DNA from: CAYNRA01 sp046296415
GTDB taxonomy: Bacteria > Bacteroidota > Bacteroidia > Cytophagales > Spirosomataceae
Length of the DNA: 64,000 bases
Reading direction: 5' to 3'
NCBI GenBank assembly: GCA_046296415.1
Contig: JBKBLN010000002.1
Span: forward strand, 1,054,001 to 1,118,000
Under the pieces are notes generated by a model, which saw only the letters and a list, made by a program, of their open reading frames with translations, did no database searches and had not been told where the DNA came from. Shown here piece by piece: positions 25,962-35,628 of this stretch (positions are counted from its first letter, which is position 1; every line of letters begins with the position of its first letter). Made by a program: the position numbers and the translations under genes.

Positions 25962-27356
25962 TTAAAACAATTGCCGGATGACATCCGGGAAGATCCCTAA
26001 TAATAAGGTACCGGTGGTGGTGAGTATCAAAACCCATTGAATGGCGGGGCGAATCACCAAAGGAGATTCATCTTCCGCATTTTTCAGGAATGCCGCACGA
26101 ATCGGTTTAAAGTAATAGTACATCCCGACAGCTGATAAAATGATGGCTACCACGAGAATCCACCAATATCCTTTCGAGGCGGCATCCGAAAACACCAAGA
26201 ACTTACCCCAAAAACCTCCTGTCAAGGGAATACCCGCCAAGGACAACATGGAAACGGCTAGGGCAAAGGCCATGAAGGGATTTCGAGTTTTAAGTCCATT
26301 CAAAACAGAAATCTGCTCATCCGGACGACCGTTCACCAGCTTTTGCCGTGAAACCACGTATAAAATAGTGAATGCCGTGATGGTAGCTAATGTGTATGCA
26401 GCAGAATAAAACAAAATCGATTCGCCGGAGGCCTCACGCAATCCAACCAAAGCCAGCATCAAATATCCTGCATGAGAGATACTAGAATATGCGAGCATCC
26501 GCTTGAAACTCGCCTGGTAAACCGCAATGATATTTCCGATCACCAATGTCAAAATGGTCATTCCTACCACCAAGATGATCCAAAAAGAGTAGGCACCTAG
26601 GAAAGAAACATACATGATCTTGAAAATCGCGGCAAAACCTGCTGTTTTCACGATCGTGGACATGAAGGCGGTAAATAGAGTGGGGGCTCCTTCATAAACA
26701 TCGGGTGTCCAAAAATGGAAAGGTGCCGCCGACACTTTAAAGAACAAGCCCATCAGCATGAAAACAATTCCAATGGAGAGGTAAACGGATAAGTCTCCAG
26801 AGACATTCTGAACCATCGAAGTAGCATTCACGACATCGAACGTTCCAACTCCTCCGTAATACATAGCCATACCAAAAAGCAAGATACCTGTGGCAAACGC
26901 CCCCATCAGGAAGTATTTTAGAGCGGCTTCGTTCCCTCGGATGTTTTGTTTGTCGGAGCCCGTCAAAACATATACCGATATAGATAGGATCTCGATGCCT
27001 AAGAAAAGCATAATCAAATTCTTAAATAGAATCATCATGACAGCTCCTACCAAGGCAAATTGCATGAGAGCATAATATTCAGCAGGCTGGGCAGTGGAAT
27101 CACTGGCAAAATCACCTGAAATGGCCACGATGAAAGCAGCCGCTAAAATGACGATGGTAGAGAATAAGATACCTTGATTGGATACCTCCACCATATTACT
27201 AAAATAAGTTCCTGGAGCATTCCAGTCTAAGAAGTTCAAACCGGCCGCAACTAGGAGAAAAAAGATAGTAGCTGGCAACAATCCTTGACGGGATCGGTTG
27301 AATCCGAGAAATAAGGTAATTAGACCCGTCAGCGATAAAGCAACAATTGGATACAT
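25962..27356 (-). CDS. nuoN: NADH-quinone oxidoreductase subunit N
   Basis: The 464-residue membrane protein has about 14 helices and belongs to the antiporter-like subunits of complex I. The conserved proton-channel residues are visible: Glu in FLGIEILSISVYVL, Lys in EAALKYFLMGAF, and KVSAAPFHFWTPDVYEGAP. It pumps protons in the membrane arm during NADH:quinone electron transfer. It is the last gene of nuoK-L-M-N; nuoM ends 42 nt upstream. Length and order match other Bacteroidota. Confidence 0.95.
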   Translation of the reverse strand: MYPIVALSLTGLITLFLGFNRSRQGLLPATIFFLLVAAGLNFLDWNAPGTYFSNMVEVSNQGILFSTIVILAAAFIVAISGDFASDSTAQPAEYYALMQFALVGAVMMILFKNLIMLFLGIEILSISVYVLTGSDKQNIRGNEAALKYFLMGAFATGILLFGMAMYYGGVGTFDVVNATSMVQNVSGDLSVYLSIGIVFMLMGLFFKVSAAPFHFWTPDVYEGAPTLFTAFMSTIVKTAGFAAIFKIMYVSFLGAYSFWIILVVGMTILTLVIGNIIAVYQASFKRMLAYSSISHAGYLMLALVGLREASGESILFYSAAYTLATITAFTILYVVSRQKLVNGRPDEQISVLNGLKTRNPFMAFALAVSMLSLAGIPLTGGFWGKFLVFSDAASKGYWWILVVAIILSAVGMYYYFKPIRAAFLKNAEDESPLVIRPAIQWVLILTTTGTLLLGIFPDVIRQLF

Positions 27357-27398
27357 ACGTAAAAATATTCTATGAGCTCTCGAGCTCTGGATTCAACA

Positions 27399-28823
27399 TT
27401 ATTTGATCAGTCCTCCTACAATTTGAAAAACAGAGGATTCAGAAAGAGCCAAAAGTAAACTAGGAACAAAACCGGTGATCAAGACGACCAAAGCGATGGG
27501 GATTAAAGCCCCCAGGTCGGTGCTTGAAAGATCCGAAATGGACTCTGCACGGTCTGGACCAAACATGGATCGTTGCATGAGACGAAGCATGTAAACAGCC
27601 CCGAATATGATGGTTAGTCCAGCTAGACCACCCAACCAAGCATTGTAATCGAAAACACTTTTTAGCAATAAAAACTCACCTACAAATCCGTTGGTCAAAG
27701 GCAAGGCAACACTACCCAACAAAATGACCATGAACAAGATAGAAAGTTTGGGGGCATAGGTGGTTAGTCCACCCAATTGATTCAATTCATAAGAACCCGT
27801 ACGATCTCCGATAGCTTTCACGATATAGAACAAACCGACTGCATTGACGCCATGAGCTACCATCTGAAAAAGAGCCCCTTGGTATCCTTCTTGGGTACCT
27901 GTAAGAACACCTGCTGCCATCAAACCCATGTGGGCAAAGGAAGAATATGCTACCAAACGTTTGATACTGGATTGTTGAATGGCGATGATGGAACCGTAAG
28001 TGAGACCGATCAAGGCCAATACCATAGCTGTGGAACCGAGTTGTTGTACAGCCAACGGAGCAAAAGGCACCGCAATGCGCATTAATCCGTACACACCCAT
28101 TTTCGAAAGCAAACCTGAAAGCAACATTGTCGCAGGCGTAGGCGATTCAGTGTATGTATCGGGTTGCCATGTATGGAACGGGAACAAAGGCATTTTGATG
28201 GCAAAAGCGAGGAAGAATGCTAAGAAAAGGAAATCTTGTTCGGTTTGTCCAAGTCCTTGGGCGTAGGCTTTCAATAAACCTAAATCGGCACTACCAACCC
28301 CGGCATACAAGTAGATTAGTGCCACCAACATAAACAAGGAGCCAAATATGGTGTACACAAACATTTTAAAGGTAATCCGGCTGGCGTTTTCACCTCCCCA
28401 GAGAGCTGCTATAAAATAAACAGGTACCAGTGCTGCTTCGAAGAAGAAATAGAACAAGAAAGCATCTTGTGCTAGGAATACGCCGTTGAGTGCAGCTTGG
28501 GTAAGTAAAATGAGCCCCAACATGCGTTCTTTTTGCTGGTAGGACCAACCTCCCGCAGCCCAAGTAATAATAGGAACCAAGAAGTTGGTTAATAAAACAA
28601 GGACTAAAGAAATACCATCCCAAGCCAAATGGAACGAGATATTCAAATCGGCTAACCATGCAAACTGTAAAGGCTCTGGTAGGCCAGCTACCGTAACATA
28701 GACACTTAGAATTAAAGAAATGGTGGCCATGGTGGTGGCCAGAATTCGACTTCCTAGCTGGGGCCAAGCGAGCATAGCGAGACCACCCAAAAGAGGAACT
28801 AGAAGAAATAAGAGCGTTATCAT
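27399..28823 (-). CDS. nuoM: NADH-quinone oxidoreductase subunit M
   Basis: The 474-residue membrane protein is the middle antiporter-like subunit of complex I. Visible landmarks are FEAALVPVYFIAALWGG (conserved Glu in helix 5), FAIKMPLFPFHTWQPDTYTESP (Lys in helix 7) and the broken helix around KRLVAYSSFAHMGLM. It forms one proton path of the membrane arm. The nuoL stop lies 39 nt upstream. The ATG at 28823 starts the hydrophobic first helix directly. Confidence 0.95.
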   Translation of the reverse strand: MITLLFLLVPLLGGLAMLAWPQLGSRILATTMATISLILSVYVTVAGLPEPLQFAWLADLNISFHLAWDGISLVLVLLTNFLVPIITWAAGGWSYQQKERMLGLILLTQAALNGVFLAQDAFLFYFFFEAALVPVYFIAALWGGENASRITFKMFVYTIFGSLFMLVALIYLYAGVGSADLGLLKAYAQGLGQTEQDFLFLAFFLAFAIKMPLFPFHTWQPDTYTESPTPATMLLSGLLSKMGVYGLMRIAVPFAPLAVQQLGSTAMVLALIGLTYGSIIAIQQSSIKRLVAYSSFAHMGLMAAGVLTGTQEGYQGALFQMVAHGVNAVGLFYIVKAIGDRTGSYELNQLGGLTTYAPKLSILFMVILLGSVALPLTNGFVGEFLLLKSVFDYNAWLGGLAGLTIIFGAVYMLRLMQRSMFGPDRAESISDLSSTDLGALIPIALVVLITGFVPSLLLALSESSVFQIVGGLIK

Positions 28824-28862
28824 ATCGTGAAATGTCTTAAGTAAAAAGGATTGAAGGAATCA

Positions 28863-30794
28863 TTATTTAATGGGAAGCTGGGCGAGGATTTGTCCACCCA
28901 AGGCCAAACCCACGATGATCACGATTCCAATTACCATCCCAAAAATATAAACCGAGGTAGCACCGGTTTGAATCCGACGAAGTAAACTACTCATCCATAC
29001 TGTACCCGAGCCTAATCCGTTCACCACACCATCGATTCCCCGAGGATCAACATACTTCCCAAATAGTTGGGCCATGTGGCGAACAGACGAAACAAAAATT
29101 CGGTCATAAGCCTCATCGATATAATACTTGTCATATACAACTTTCGTGAGACCTGCCATGTCTTCGTCACCTACTGGAACATTCTTTCCATTTCCAAAGC
29201 GAAGGAATGCAACTAAAATGGAGATTGCCGCAGCGGCCACAGAAACTCCCATGAGCATCCACTCGGTGGCATGATCCAAGTGTACCTCTCCAAATGTGGG
29301 TAGTACGGCCTTCGAGCCTTGGTAAATTGGTGCTAGGAAATCGGCTAAAAGGTGAGGCATGTGAAACACCACAGGAAGTCCGATAAAACCTGCGACGATC
29401 GAAAACCCTGCCAAAACAATGAGTGGCAAAGTCATCGAAACTGGAGATTCATGCAGGTGATCTTTTTGCTCTTGTGTCCCTCTGAATTCACCGAAGAAAG
29501 TAACAAAGAACAATCGGAACATGTAAAAGGCGGTCATCATAGAGCCCAAAACGGCTAGCCCCCACATAACCTTGTTGTGTTCAAAGACGTGAGCCAGAAT
29601 TTCATCTTTTGAGAAGAAGCCCGCAAAAGGCGGAATTCCCGATATGGCAATGGTACCTATAAGAAATGTCAGGGCTGTAATTTTAATTTTTCCAAACAAT
29701 CCACCCATTTTCCGAATATCTTGCTCATCGCTCATGGCATGAATGACGGAACCTGCGGCAAGGAAAAGCAGCGCTTTGAAGAAAGCATGGGTGATAACAT
29801 GGAAGAATCCGGAGGAATAGGCCATTACGCCCAGTCCCAAGAACATATAGCCTAGCTGACTTACCGTTGAATACGCCAGAACTTTTTTGATGTCATTTTG
29901 GAACATGCCGATGGTTGCACCCAACAAAGCCGTCGCCAAGCCGATCCAGGCCACAAACTCCAAGGTTGCCGGCGAAAGGGTATATAAAACATTGGACCGA
30001 ACGATCATGTAAATACCCGAGGTCACCATGGTAGCTGCGTGGATCAAGGCGGAAACAGGCGTTGGACCCGCCATGGCGTCTGGGAGCCAAGTGAACAACG
30101 GAATTTGAGCGGACTTACCCATCGCACCGATAAAAAGGAAGAATGTAATGTACATAACTGCCTCATTACCTGGGCTCAAAGTTGTGGCTTGTTGAAAAAC
30201 ATCCACGTATTGAAGTGTGCCAAACTCTTGGAAGATCAGGAATATACCAATCAAAAAGCCCAAGTCCCCTACTCGGTTCATAATGAAGGCTTTTCGGGCT
30301 GCATTTCCGTAGTTGGCATTTTTATTCCAAAATCCAATGAGAAGGTAAGAGCATAATCCAACCCCTTCCCATCCGATGAACATGATGATGTAATTGGACC
30401 CCATGACCAATAATAACATGGAGAACAAAAATAGATTGAGGTAGGCAAAGAATTTTCCATATCCCTCATCATGGGACATATACCCCATCGAATACACATG
30501 GATCAACGTCCCAACTCCCGTGATCACAAATAACATGATGATGGTAAGGGAGTCAATTTGGAATGAGAATGGGATATTGACAGCACCTACTTGAATCCAA
30601 TCCATCACAGGTACAATCAAAGGCGTACCATCGGCGGGCAATTGGGTGTAGGCAAAGTAAGTAAAGACAAAAGAGAGGAAAGAGGCCCCGATACCAATAG
30701 GCGCTACAAGCGATTTGGGGACTTTTCTAAAACCCAGACCATTGAGCAAAAAGCCAATCAATGGAAAAAGGGGAATAAGTGCAATGGATGACAT
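28863..30794 (-). CDS. nuoL: NADH-quinone oxidoreductase subunit L
   Basis: The 643-residue membrane protein is the distal antiporter-like subunit of complex I. It has about 16 helices with landmarks GWEGVGLCSYLLIGFW, GKSAQIPLFTWLPDAMAGP and KKVLAYSTVSQLGYM, plus a long amphipathic C-terminal helix ending in a membrane anchor (VYIFGMVIGIVIIVGL). Lengths of 600-650 are usual. It is preceded by nuoK with a gap of 37 nt. Confidence 0.95.
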   Translation of the reverse strand: MSSIALIPLFPLIGFLLNGLGFRKVPKSLVAPIGIGASFLSFVFTYFAYTQLPADGTPLIVPVMDWIQVGAVNIPFSFQIDSLTIIMLFVITGVGTLIHVYSMGYMSHDEGYGKFFAYLNLFLFSMLLLVMGSNYIIMFIGWEGVGLCSYLLIGFWNKNANYGNAARKAFIMNRVGDLGFLIGIFLIFQEFGTLQYVDVFQQATTLSPGNEAVMYITFFLFIGAMGKSAQIPLFTWLPDAMAGPTPVSALIHAATMVTSGIYMIVRSNVLYTLSPATLEFVAWIGLATALLGATIGMFQNDIKKVLAYSTVSQLGYMFLGLGVMAYSSGFFHVITHAFFKALLFLAAGSVIHAMSDEQDIRKMGGLFGKIKITALTFLIGTIAISGIPPFAGFFSKDEILAHVFEHNKVMWGLAVLGSMMTAFYMFRLFFVTFFGEFRGTQEQKDHLHESPVSMTLPLIVLAGFSIVAGFIGLPVVFHMPHLLADFLAPIYQGSKAVLPTFGEVHLDHATEWMLMGVSVAAAAISILVAFLRFGNGKNVPVGDEDMAGLTKVVYDKYYIDEAYDRIFVSSVRHMAQLFGKYVDPRGIDGVVNGLGSGTVWMSSLLRRIQTGATSVYIFGMVIGIVIIVGLALGGQILAQLPIK

Positions 30795-30831
30795 AGTTAC
30801 GTTCGAATAAGGGATAGAAATTACCTTTGGA

Positions 30832-31167
30832 TTATCCGCGGATTTTATCCAGAAGGCTCACATCAATGGATCGAATATTTCGGTAAATCATGACCACAAT
30901 AGCCAAGCCAACCGCTACTTCCGCGGCTGCGACAGCCATAATAAAGAAAACGAATACTTGGCCGGAGGGGTCAGAACGGTATGCTGAAAAGGCGACTAAA
31001 AGTAAGTTGACGGCATTCAACATTAATTCGACTGACATAAGAATGATGAGGGCATTTCGACGAACCAATACGCCCACAATGCCTATGACAAACAAAATGC
31101 TGGCCAACAGCACATAGTCTGTCATCGGAATAAACCGGATTACTTCGGGTATTTCGTTTTGAAACAT
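30832..31167 (-). CDS. nuoK: NADH-quinone oxidoreductase subunit K
   Basis: The 111-residue protein has three helices and the complex I motif LIILMSVELMLNAVNLLL, with the conserved Glu in helix 2, followed by GQVFVFFIMAVAAAEVAVGL with the helix 3 Glu. It starts the nuoKLMN unit. The usual upstream neighbour nuoJ is absent: the next gene upstream is an exonuclease, so this window holds only part of the complex I gene set. The promoter box is at 31199-31206. Confidence 0.95.
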   Translation of the reverse strand: MFQNEIPEVIRFIPMTDYVLLASILFVIGIVGVLVRRNALIILMSVELMLNAVNLLLVAFSAYRSDPSGQVFVFFIMAVAAAEVAVGLAIVVMIYRNIRSIDVSLLDKIRG

Positions 31168-31198
31168 TGTTCGAGGATTAAGGTAAGGAAATAATGGG

Positions 31199-31206
31199 CA
31201 AAATTA
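31199..31206 (-). promoter_or_regulatory. -7 box of the nuoK promoter
   Basis: TAATTTTG on the minus strand matches the TAnnTTTG box. The predicted start is near 31193, about 25 nt before the nuoK ATG. No clear TTTG -33 element was found. Confidence 0.45.
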
Positions 31207-31246
31207 CATGATAAATCTAAATGCTAACCTTATTTACCCAATTTTG

Positions 31247-32065
31247 TTATTTTTCCGTGAGCATTTTAAGACGAATTTCCGTCAATCTTCTTTTTGTATC
31301 GAGTGGAAAATCGCTATTCATCATCCAATCATAATATTGTGGTTCTTTTTTCAAAACATCCACCACTTTCCGGCCATTGTATTTTCCAAAGTTAAAAACG
31401 ATGTCTCCCTGTGCATTACGTGCCATTCTTTGGGCAAAATCGACCATGTTTGTGGCTGTCAATTGATGAAGCACCTCCATGTCGTTTTGAATTGGAAAAT
31501 AAGCTTCTCCTTTATCATTGGTCAAGGCCACCGACTCGTATCGATCAATTTGTGCGCACAATACTTCTAAAGTGGCCAACGTATCGGCCTCAGCCCCGTG
31601 AGCTCCTTCTAGGTGTTTATCGCAATAGAAACGGTAGGCTGCGGTTAAGTTTCGAGGTTCCATCATGTGGAAAATACGCTGAGCATCTACAAATCGCCGA
31701 TTTTTAACCTCAAACAAATCCGGATCTACCCGCAAAAACTCCTCCACGAGCATGGGTATATCGAATCGATTCGAGTTAAATCCAGCCAAATCACACCCTT
31801 CCAGAAACTGAGCCATCGATTTGGCGAGTTGCTTGAAGGTAGGTTCCTCGGCCACATCAGCATCGTAAATCCCATGGATAAGGCTGGCTTCCAGAGGAAT
31901 GGGGATGGTGGGGTTGATCCGTTTGGTTCTCACTTCCACAGTTCCATCTACTTGCGCCTTGGCAATGCAAATCTCAACGATTCGGTCCCGAGAAATATTG
32001 ACACCCGTTGTTTCCAAGTCGATGACAGCCAGGGGTTTACGTAATTGGAGGGAGTGTGTCCGCAT
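31247..32065 (-). CDS. DnaQ-fold 3'-5' exonuclease
   Basis: The 272-residue protein has the DEDDh catalytic set: Asp16 and Glu18 (VIDLETTG), Asp102 (FNSNRFDIP), and His156 and Asp161 (GAHGAEAD). A C-terminal ExoX-like segment (about 210-265: FNFGKYNGRKVVDVLKKEP) follows; this segment also occurs in exodeoxyribonuclease X and PolC-type exonucleases. It could be a stand-alone proofreading or repair nuclease. It is divergent from murF and convergent with none; nuoK follows it by 79 nt. Confidence 0.88.
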   Translation of the reverse strand: MRTHSLQLRKPLAVIDLETTGVNISRDRIVEICIAKAQVDGTVEVRTKRINPTIPIPLEASLIHGIYDADVAEEPTFKQLAKSMAQFLEGCDLAGFNSNRFDIPMLVEEFLRVDPDLFEVKNRRFVDAQRIFHMMEPRNLTAAYRFYCDKHLEGAHGAEADTLATLEVLCAQIDRYESVALTNDKGEAYFPIQNDMEVLHQLTATNMVDFAQRMARNAQGDIVFNFGKYNGRKVVDVLKKEPQYYDWMMNSDFPLDTKRRLTEIRLKMLTEK

Positions 32066-32222
32066 GAATCTTGTCGGGAGGGGTTGAATTCCCGTGGCAC
32101 AAAAGTACTAAAATTTTCTACTCAGGGAAACAATCCCTTTTTCAGAAATACCGGATAAAAAACGCGGATCAGATGAGGTAAAATTCGACAAATAAGGAGA
32201 AATTTGGTAAAAATTTCGCCTC

Positions 32223-33548
32223 ATGTTTGCTTCCACTCAAGCTCTTTTAGCTGCTTATTCCTCTTGTACGGGCATCACAACAGATTCTCGCCAATTAACC
32301 CCTGGTCATCTTTTTGTAGCCCTGAGAGGAGAACGATTTGATGGACATGATTTTGTCGAGACTGCGTTTCAAGCGGGTGTTTCCTACGCCTTGGTTGACC
32401 GGGAGGAATGGGCCGATCACCCTAAGTGCTTGTATGTTCAAGATACCCTCACGGGCTTACAACAGTTGGCGCGTGCTTATCGAGATACCTTTCATATCCC
32501 CTTGATTGGCTTGACGGGCTCAAATGGCAAAACGACAAACAAGGAACTTCTAGCAGCGGTATTAGGAACAACCCTCCGAGTGCATGCCACCTTCGGAAAT
32601 CTCAACAACCACATTGGGGTCCCCTTAACGTTATTGAGAATGCCCAAAGATACTCAAATCGCAGTCATTGAAATGGGGGCCAATCATCAACAAGAAATTG
32701 CTGACCTTTGTCGGATTTGTGCCCCAACCCACGGATTCATTACCAATATCGGGAAAGCCCATTTGGAAGGATTTGGCGGACTCGAGGGGGTCCGTAAAGG
32801 TAAAGGCGAGTTATTTGATTACCTGGCTGCGTCAGGAGGTACCGTTTTCGTCCAATCGACCATCCCTCCATTGGCCGACATGGCTGCCGAAAGAACCTCC
32901 CGCCAAATTCAATCCTATTCTGCGGAATCGCTGGGTATCCAGGCCACTTCCTTTGCCCCGCACATCACTTTTCAGTGGAAAAATAAAACCTACACCACCC
33001 ATCTTGCAGGCCCCTACAATTTTGATAACCTTGTAAATGCATTGTACATCGGCACATTCTTTGGAGTAAATCCCGAATTAGCGGCGCAAGCTGTGGCCGA
33101 TTATGCACCAACCAACCATCGATCCCAACGCATGGCCATTGGCTCCAATACACTCTGGATGGATGCCTACAATGCCAACCCCTCGTCGATGCAAGCCGCA
33201 CTGCAAATGTTTATGGAAATGCCAAGCGATCAACCCAAAGCTGTCATTTTAGGTGACATGTTTGAACTTGGCACGGACAGTCCCGCCGAACATGCCGCCC
33301 TGGGGAAATTAATCGCAAAAGGTGCCTTTGATTGGGTAGTTCTGTACGGGGAAAATATGCAACATGCGCTCCCCTACTTACCTAAAGCCTATTATTTCAC
33401 CGATAAGTTTTCACTTCATAACTGGCTGATAGACAAACAAATTCAAAATCAATTTATCTTGATTAAAGGTTCCAGAGGCGTTGCCTTGGAAAGTGTCCTC
33501 ACCGTTTTCAAAACCCTGGCAACAGAGAATTTATCTACGGATTCTTGA
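32223..33548 (+). CDS. murF: UDP-N-acetylmuramoyl-tripeptide--D-alanyl-D-alanine ligase
   Basis: The 441-residue protein adds D-Ala-D-Ala to the UDP-MurNAc-tripeptide in the last cytoplasmic step of the peptidoglycan precursor pathway. It has the Mur ligase N-terminal fold (ITTDSRQLTPGHLFVALRGE), the ATP P-loop TGSNGKTT (98-105), EMGANHQQEI and DAYNANPSSMQAAL. A purine-rich AAGGAGA lies about 24 nt upstream of the ATG. It stands alone, with no mur cluster next to it, as is common in Bacteroidota. Confidence 0.95.
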   Translation: MFASTQALLAAYSSCTGITTDSRQLTPGHLFVALRGERFDGHDFVETAFQAGVSYALVDREEWADHPKCLYVQDTLTGLQQLARAYRDTFHIPLIGLTGSNGKTTNKELLAAVLGTTLRVHATFGNLNNHIGVPLTLLRMPKDTQIAVIEMGANHQQEIADLCRICAPTHGFITNIGKAHLEGFGGLEGVRKGKGELFDYLAASGGTVFVQSTIPPLADMAAERTSRQIQSYSAESLGIQATSFAPHITFQWKNKTYTTHLAGPYNFDNLVNALYIGTFFGVNPELAAQAVADYAPTNHRSQRMAIGSNTLWMDAYNANPSSMQAALQMFMEMPSDQPKAVILGDMFELGTDSPAEHAALGKLIAKGAFDWVVLYGENMQHALPYLPKAYYFTDKFSLHNWLIDKQIQNQFILIKGSRGVALESVLTVFKTLATENLSTDS

Positions 33549-33635
33549 GAATATCCCCGAGAATCCCAGAATTTTCAAGCCATATAGTTATTTTTTCTAA
33601 ATCACTGAATCTGAGTAGATAAATTATTTAAATAC

Positions 33636-33668
33636 TTTGAATTTTTCAGATGAAAACCATTAATTTTG
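33636..33668 (+). promoter_or_regulatory. Consensus promoter of ahcY
   Basis: TTTG (33636-33639), 21 nt, then TAATTTTG (33661-33668). The predicted start is near 33674, about 22 nt before the ATG. An additional TACTTTG at 33633-33639 may be a second start. Confidence 0.6.
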
Positions 33669-33695
33669 TCAAAAATTTAGGATAATTCAATTCTC

Positions 33696-35006
33696 ATGGC
33701 AACAAAAACATACATCCCGTACAAAGTAAAGGACATCGCTTTGGCAGAGTGGGGACGCAAAGAAATCACCTTGGCAGAAGCTGAGATGCCCGGCTTGATG
33801 GAAATTCGGAAGGAATATGGCCCCAAACAACCGCTGAAAGGTGCTCGTGTGGCGGGGTGTCTACACATGACCATTCAAACCGCCGTTTTGATTGAGACGT
33901 TGGTGGCATTGGGTGCCGAGGTTACGTGGTCTTCTTGTAATATTTTCTCTACCCAAGATCACGCAGCCGCAGCGATTGCCGCCGCGGGAATTCAGGTATA
34001 TGCTTGGAAAGGACAAACCGCTGAAGAGTTCGATTGGTGTATCGAGCAAACATTATTCTTTGGTGAAGAGCAAAAGCCTCTTAACATGATCTTAGACGAC
34101 GGTGGCGACTTGACCAATATGGTTTTTGATGTTTACCCGGAATTGGTTGCAGGTATTCGTGGGTTATCCGAAGAAACGACTACTGGAGTTCACCGGTTAT
34201 ATGAACGCCAAAAGAAAGGCACTTTGGTTTTACCAGCCATTAACGTAAATGACTCGGTGACAAAATCGAAATTTGATAACAAATACGGTTGCCGTGAATC
34301 GTTGGTTGATGCCATTCGTCGTGCAACGGATTTGATGTTGGCTGGAAAAGTTGCTGTTGTTGCCGGATACGGCGATGTAGGCAAAGGATCTGCCGATTCG
34401 CTTCGAGGAGCTGGTTGTCGTGTTTTAGTAACGGAAATTGATCCAATCTGCGCGCTTCAAGCTGCCATGGATGGTTATGAGGTTGTCACCATGGATGAGG
34501 CCGTAGAGCGTGCTCAAATTTTGGTTACTGCCACCGGCAACCTCAAAATTATTCGCGACCGTCATTTCTTGAAAATGCGAGACAAAGCCATCGTATGTAA
34601 TATTGGTCATTTTGACAATGAAATTGATATGGCGTGGTTGAACCAACATTATGGACACACCAAATCGGTCATCAAACCTCAGGTAGACCTTTATCATGTA
34701 GAAGGGAAAGATATCATTGTGTTAGCCGAAGGCCGTTTGGTCAACCTTGGCTGTGCTATGGGACACCCCTCTTTTGTGATGTCATGTTCGTTCTCGAACC
34801 AAACTTTGGCCCAAATCGAACTTTGGAACAATTTCGAGAACTATGAGAATAAAGTTTATGTTCTTCCTAAGGCACTGGATGAGAAAGTAGCTTTGTTGCA
34901 CTTGTCGCATGTCGGGGCTAAGCTCGAAAAATTGGATCAAGAACAGGCGGAATACATTGGAGTGACCGTCGAAGGTCCATACAAACCTGAAATGTATCGG
35001 TATTGA
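33696..35006 (+). CDS. ahcY: S-adenosylhomocysteinase
   Basis: The 436-residue enzyme hydrolyses S-adenosylhomocysteine to adenosine and homocysteine, closing the methylation cycle. Visible are VAGCLHMTIQTAVLIETL, SSCNIFSTQDHAAAAI, the catalytic region VNDSVTKSKFDNKYGCRES, the NAD-binding loop GYGDVGKGSA (224-233) and the typical C-terminus KPEMYRY. It is cytoplasmic, homotetrameric by family knowledge. It has its own promoter and a terminator at 35025-35058, and so forms a single-gene unit. Confidence 0.97.
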   Translation: MATKTYIPYKVKDIALAEWGRKEITLAEAEMPGLMEIRKEYGPKQPLKGARVAGCLHMTIQTAVLIETLVALGAEVTWSSCNIFSTQDHAAAAIAAAGIQVYAWKGQTAEEFDWCIEQTLFFGEEQKPLNMILDDGGDLTNMVFDVYPELVAGIRGLSEETTTGVHRLYERQKKGTLVLPAINVNDSVTKSKFDNKYGCRESLVDAIRRATDLMLAGKVAVVAGYGDVGKGSADSLRGAGCRVLVTEIDPICALQAAMDGYEVVTMDEAVERAQILVTATGNLKIIRDRHFLKMRDKAIVCNIGHFDNEIDMAWLNQHYGHTKSVIKPQVDLYHVEGKDIIVLAEGRLVNLGCAMGHPSFVMSCSFSNQTLAQIELWNNFENYENKVYVLPKALDEKVALLHLSHVGAKLEKLDQEQAEYIGVTVEGPYKPEMYRY

Positions 35007-35024
35007 TTTTTGTTACAAATACCC

Positions 35025-35058
35025 GCCTCCCGCGTTCTTCAACCGGGAGGCTTTTTTT
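35025..35058 (+). terminator. Terminator of ahcY
   Basis: GCCTCCCG (35025-35032) pairs with CGGGAGGC (35044-35051), followed by seven Ts. Confidence 0.88.
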
Positions 35059-35070
35059 CAATCAAGTGCT

Positions 35071-35628
35071 ATGGTCACATTTTCCCCCGCTCAATCCAAG
35101 TCCGACTTAGAGTCGATCCTGACCCTTCAGCGTCAAAATCTACGTCAATTCTTGTCGCCTGAAGAAATGCAGGATCAAGGTTTTTTGACAGCTTCATACA
35201 CCTTGGATTTTTTACAAGAGATGCATGAGGCCAGTGAACATATAGTGGCTAAAGACGGCGAACGTGTCGTCGGTTATACGTTGGGCCTCACCCCTGAATT
35301 TTTACCTCGAGATCCTGTATTTGAAAGCTATTTAATGGCGATTCAACAAATGTCTTGGAAAGGGAAACCACTTATGGAGTATGCTCCCTTGATTGTCGGA
35401 CAGCTTTGTGTCGACAAATCGTACCGGGGACAAGGATTGGTCGATGGTTTGTATCAGGCTTGCCGAACGCACCATGCCAAAAAATTTGATTTTCTCTTAT
35501 CCGATGTTTCTTCCCTGAATCCACGTTCGTTTCGGGCTCACCAACGCGTGGGATTTCTCCCATTAGCCGAGTTTCCCGATGCTTTCACCGGAGAAACCTG
35601 GCATATTTTACTGTGGGATTGGGCTTAA
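35071..35628 (+). CDS. GNAT-family N-acetyltransferase
   Basis: The 185-residue protein has the GNAT acetyl-CoA motif RGQGLVDGLYQ (from Arg119) after the strand LIVGQLCVDK and a C-terminal motif around NPRSFRAHQRVGF, so it transfers an acetyl group to an amine of unknown identity. It begins 20 nt past the ahcY terminator and ends in a convergent overlap with bshC: the two stop codons share TTAA at 35625-35628. Confidence 0.85.
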   Translation: MVTFSPAQSKSDLESILTLQRQNLRQFLSPEEMQDQGFLTASYTLDFLQEMHEASEHIVAKDGERVVGYTLGLTPEFLPRDPVFESYLMAIQQMSWKGKPLMEYAPLIVGQLCVDKSYRGQGLVDGLYQACRTHHAKKFDFLLSDVSSLNPRSFRAHQRVGFLPLAEFPDAFTGETWHILLWDWA

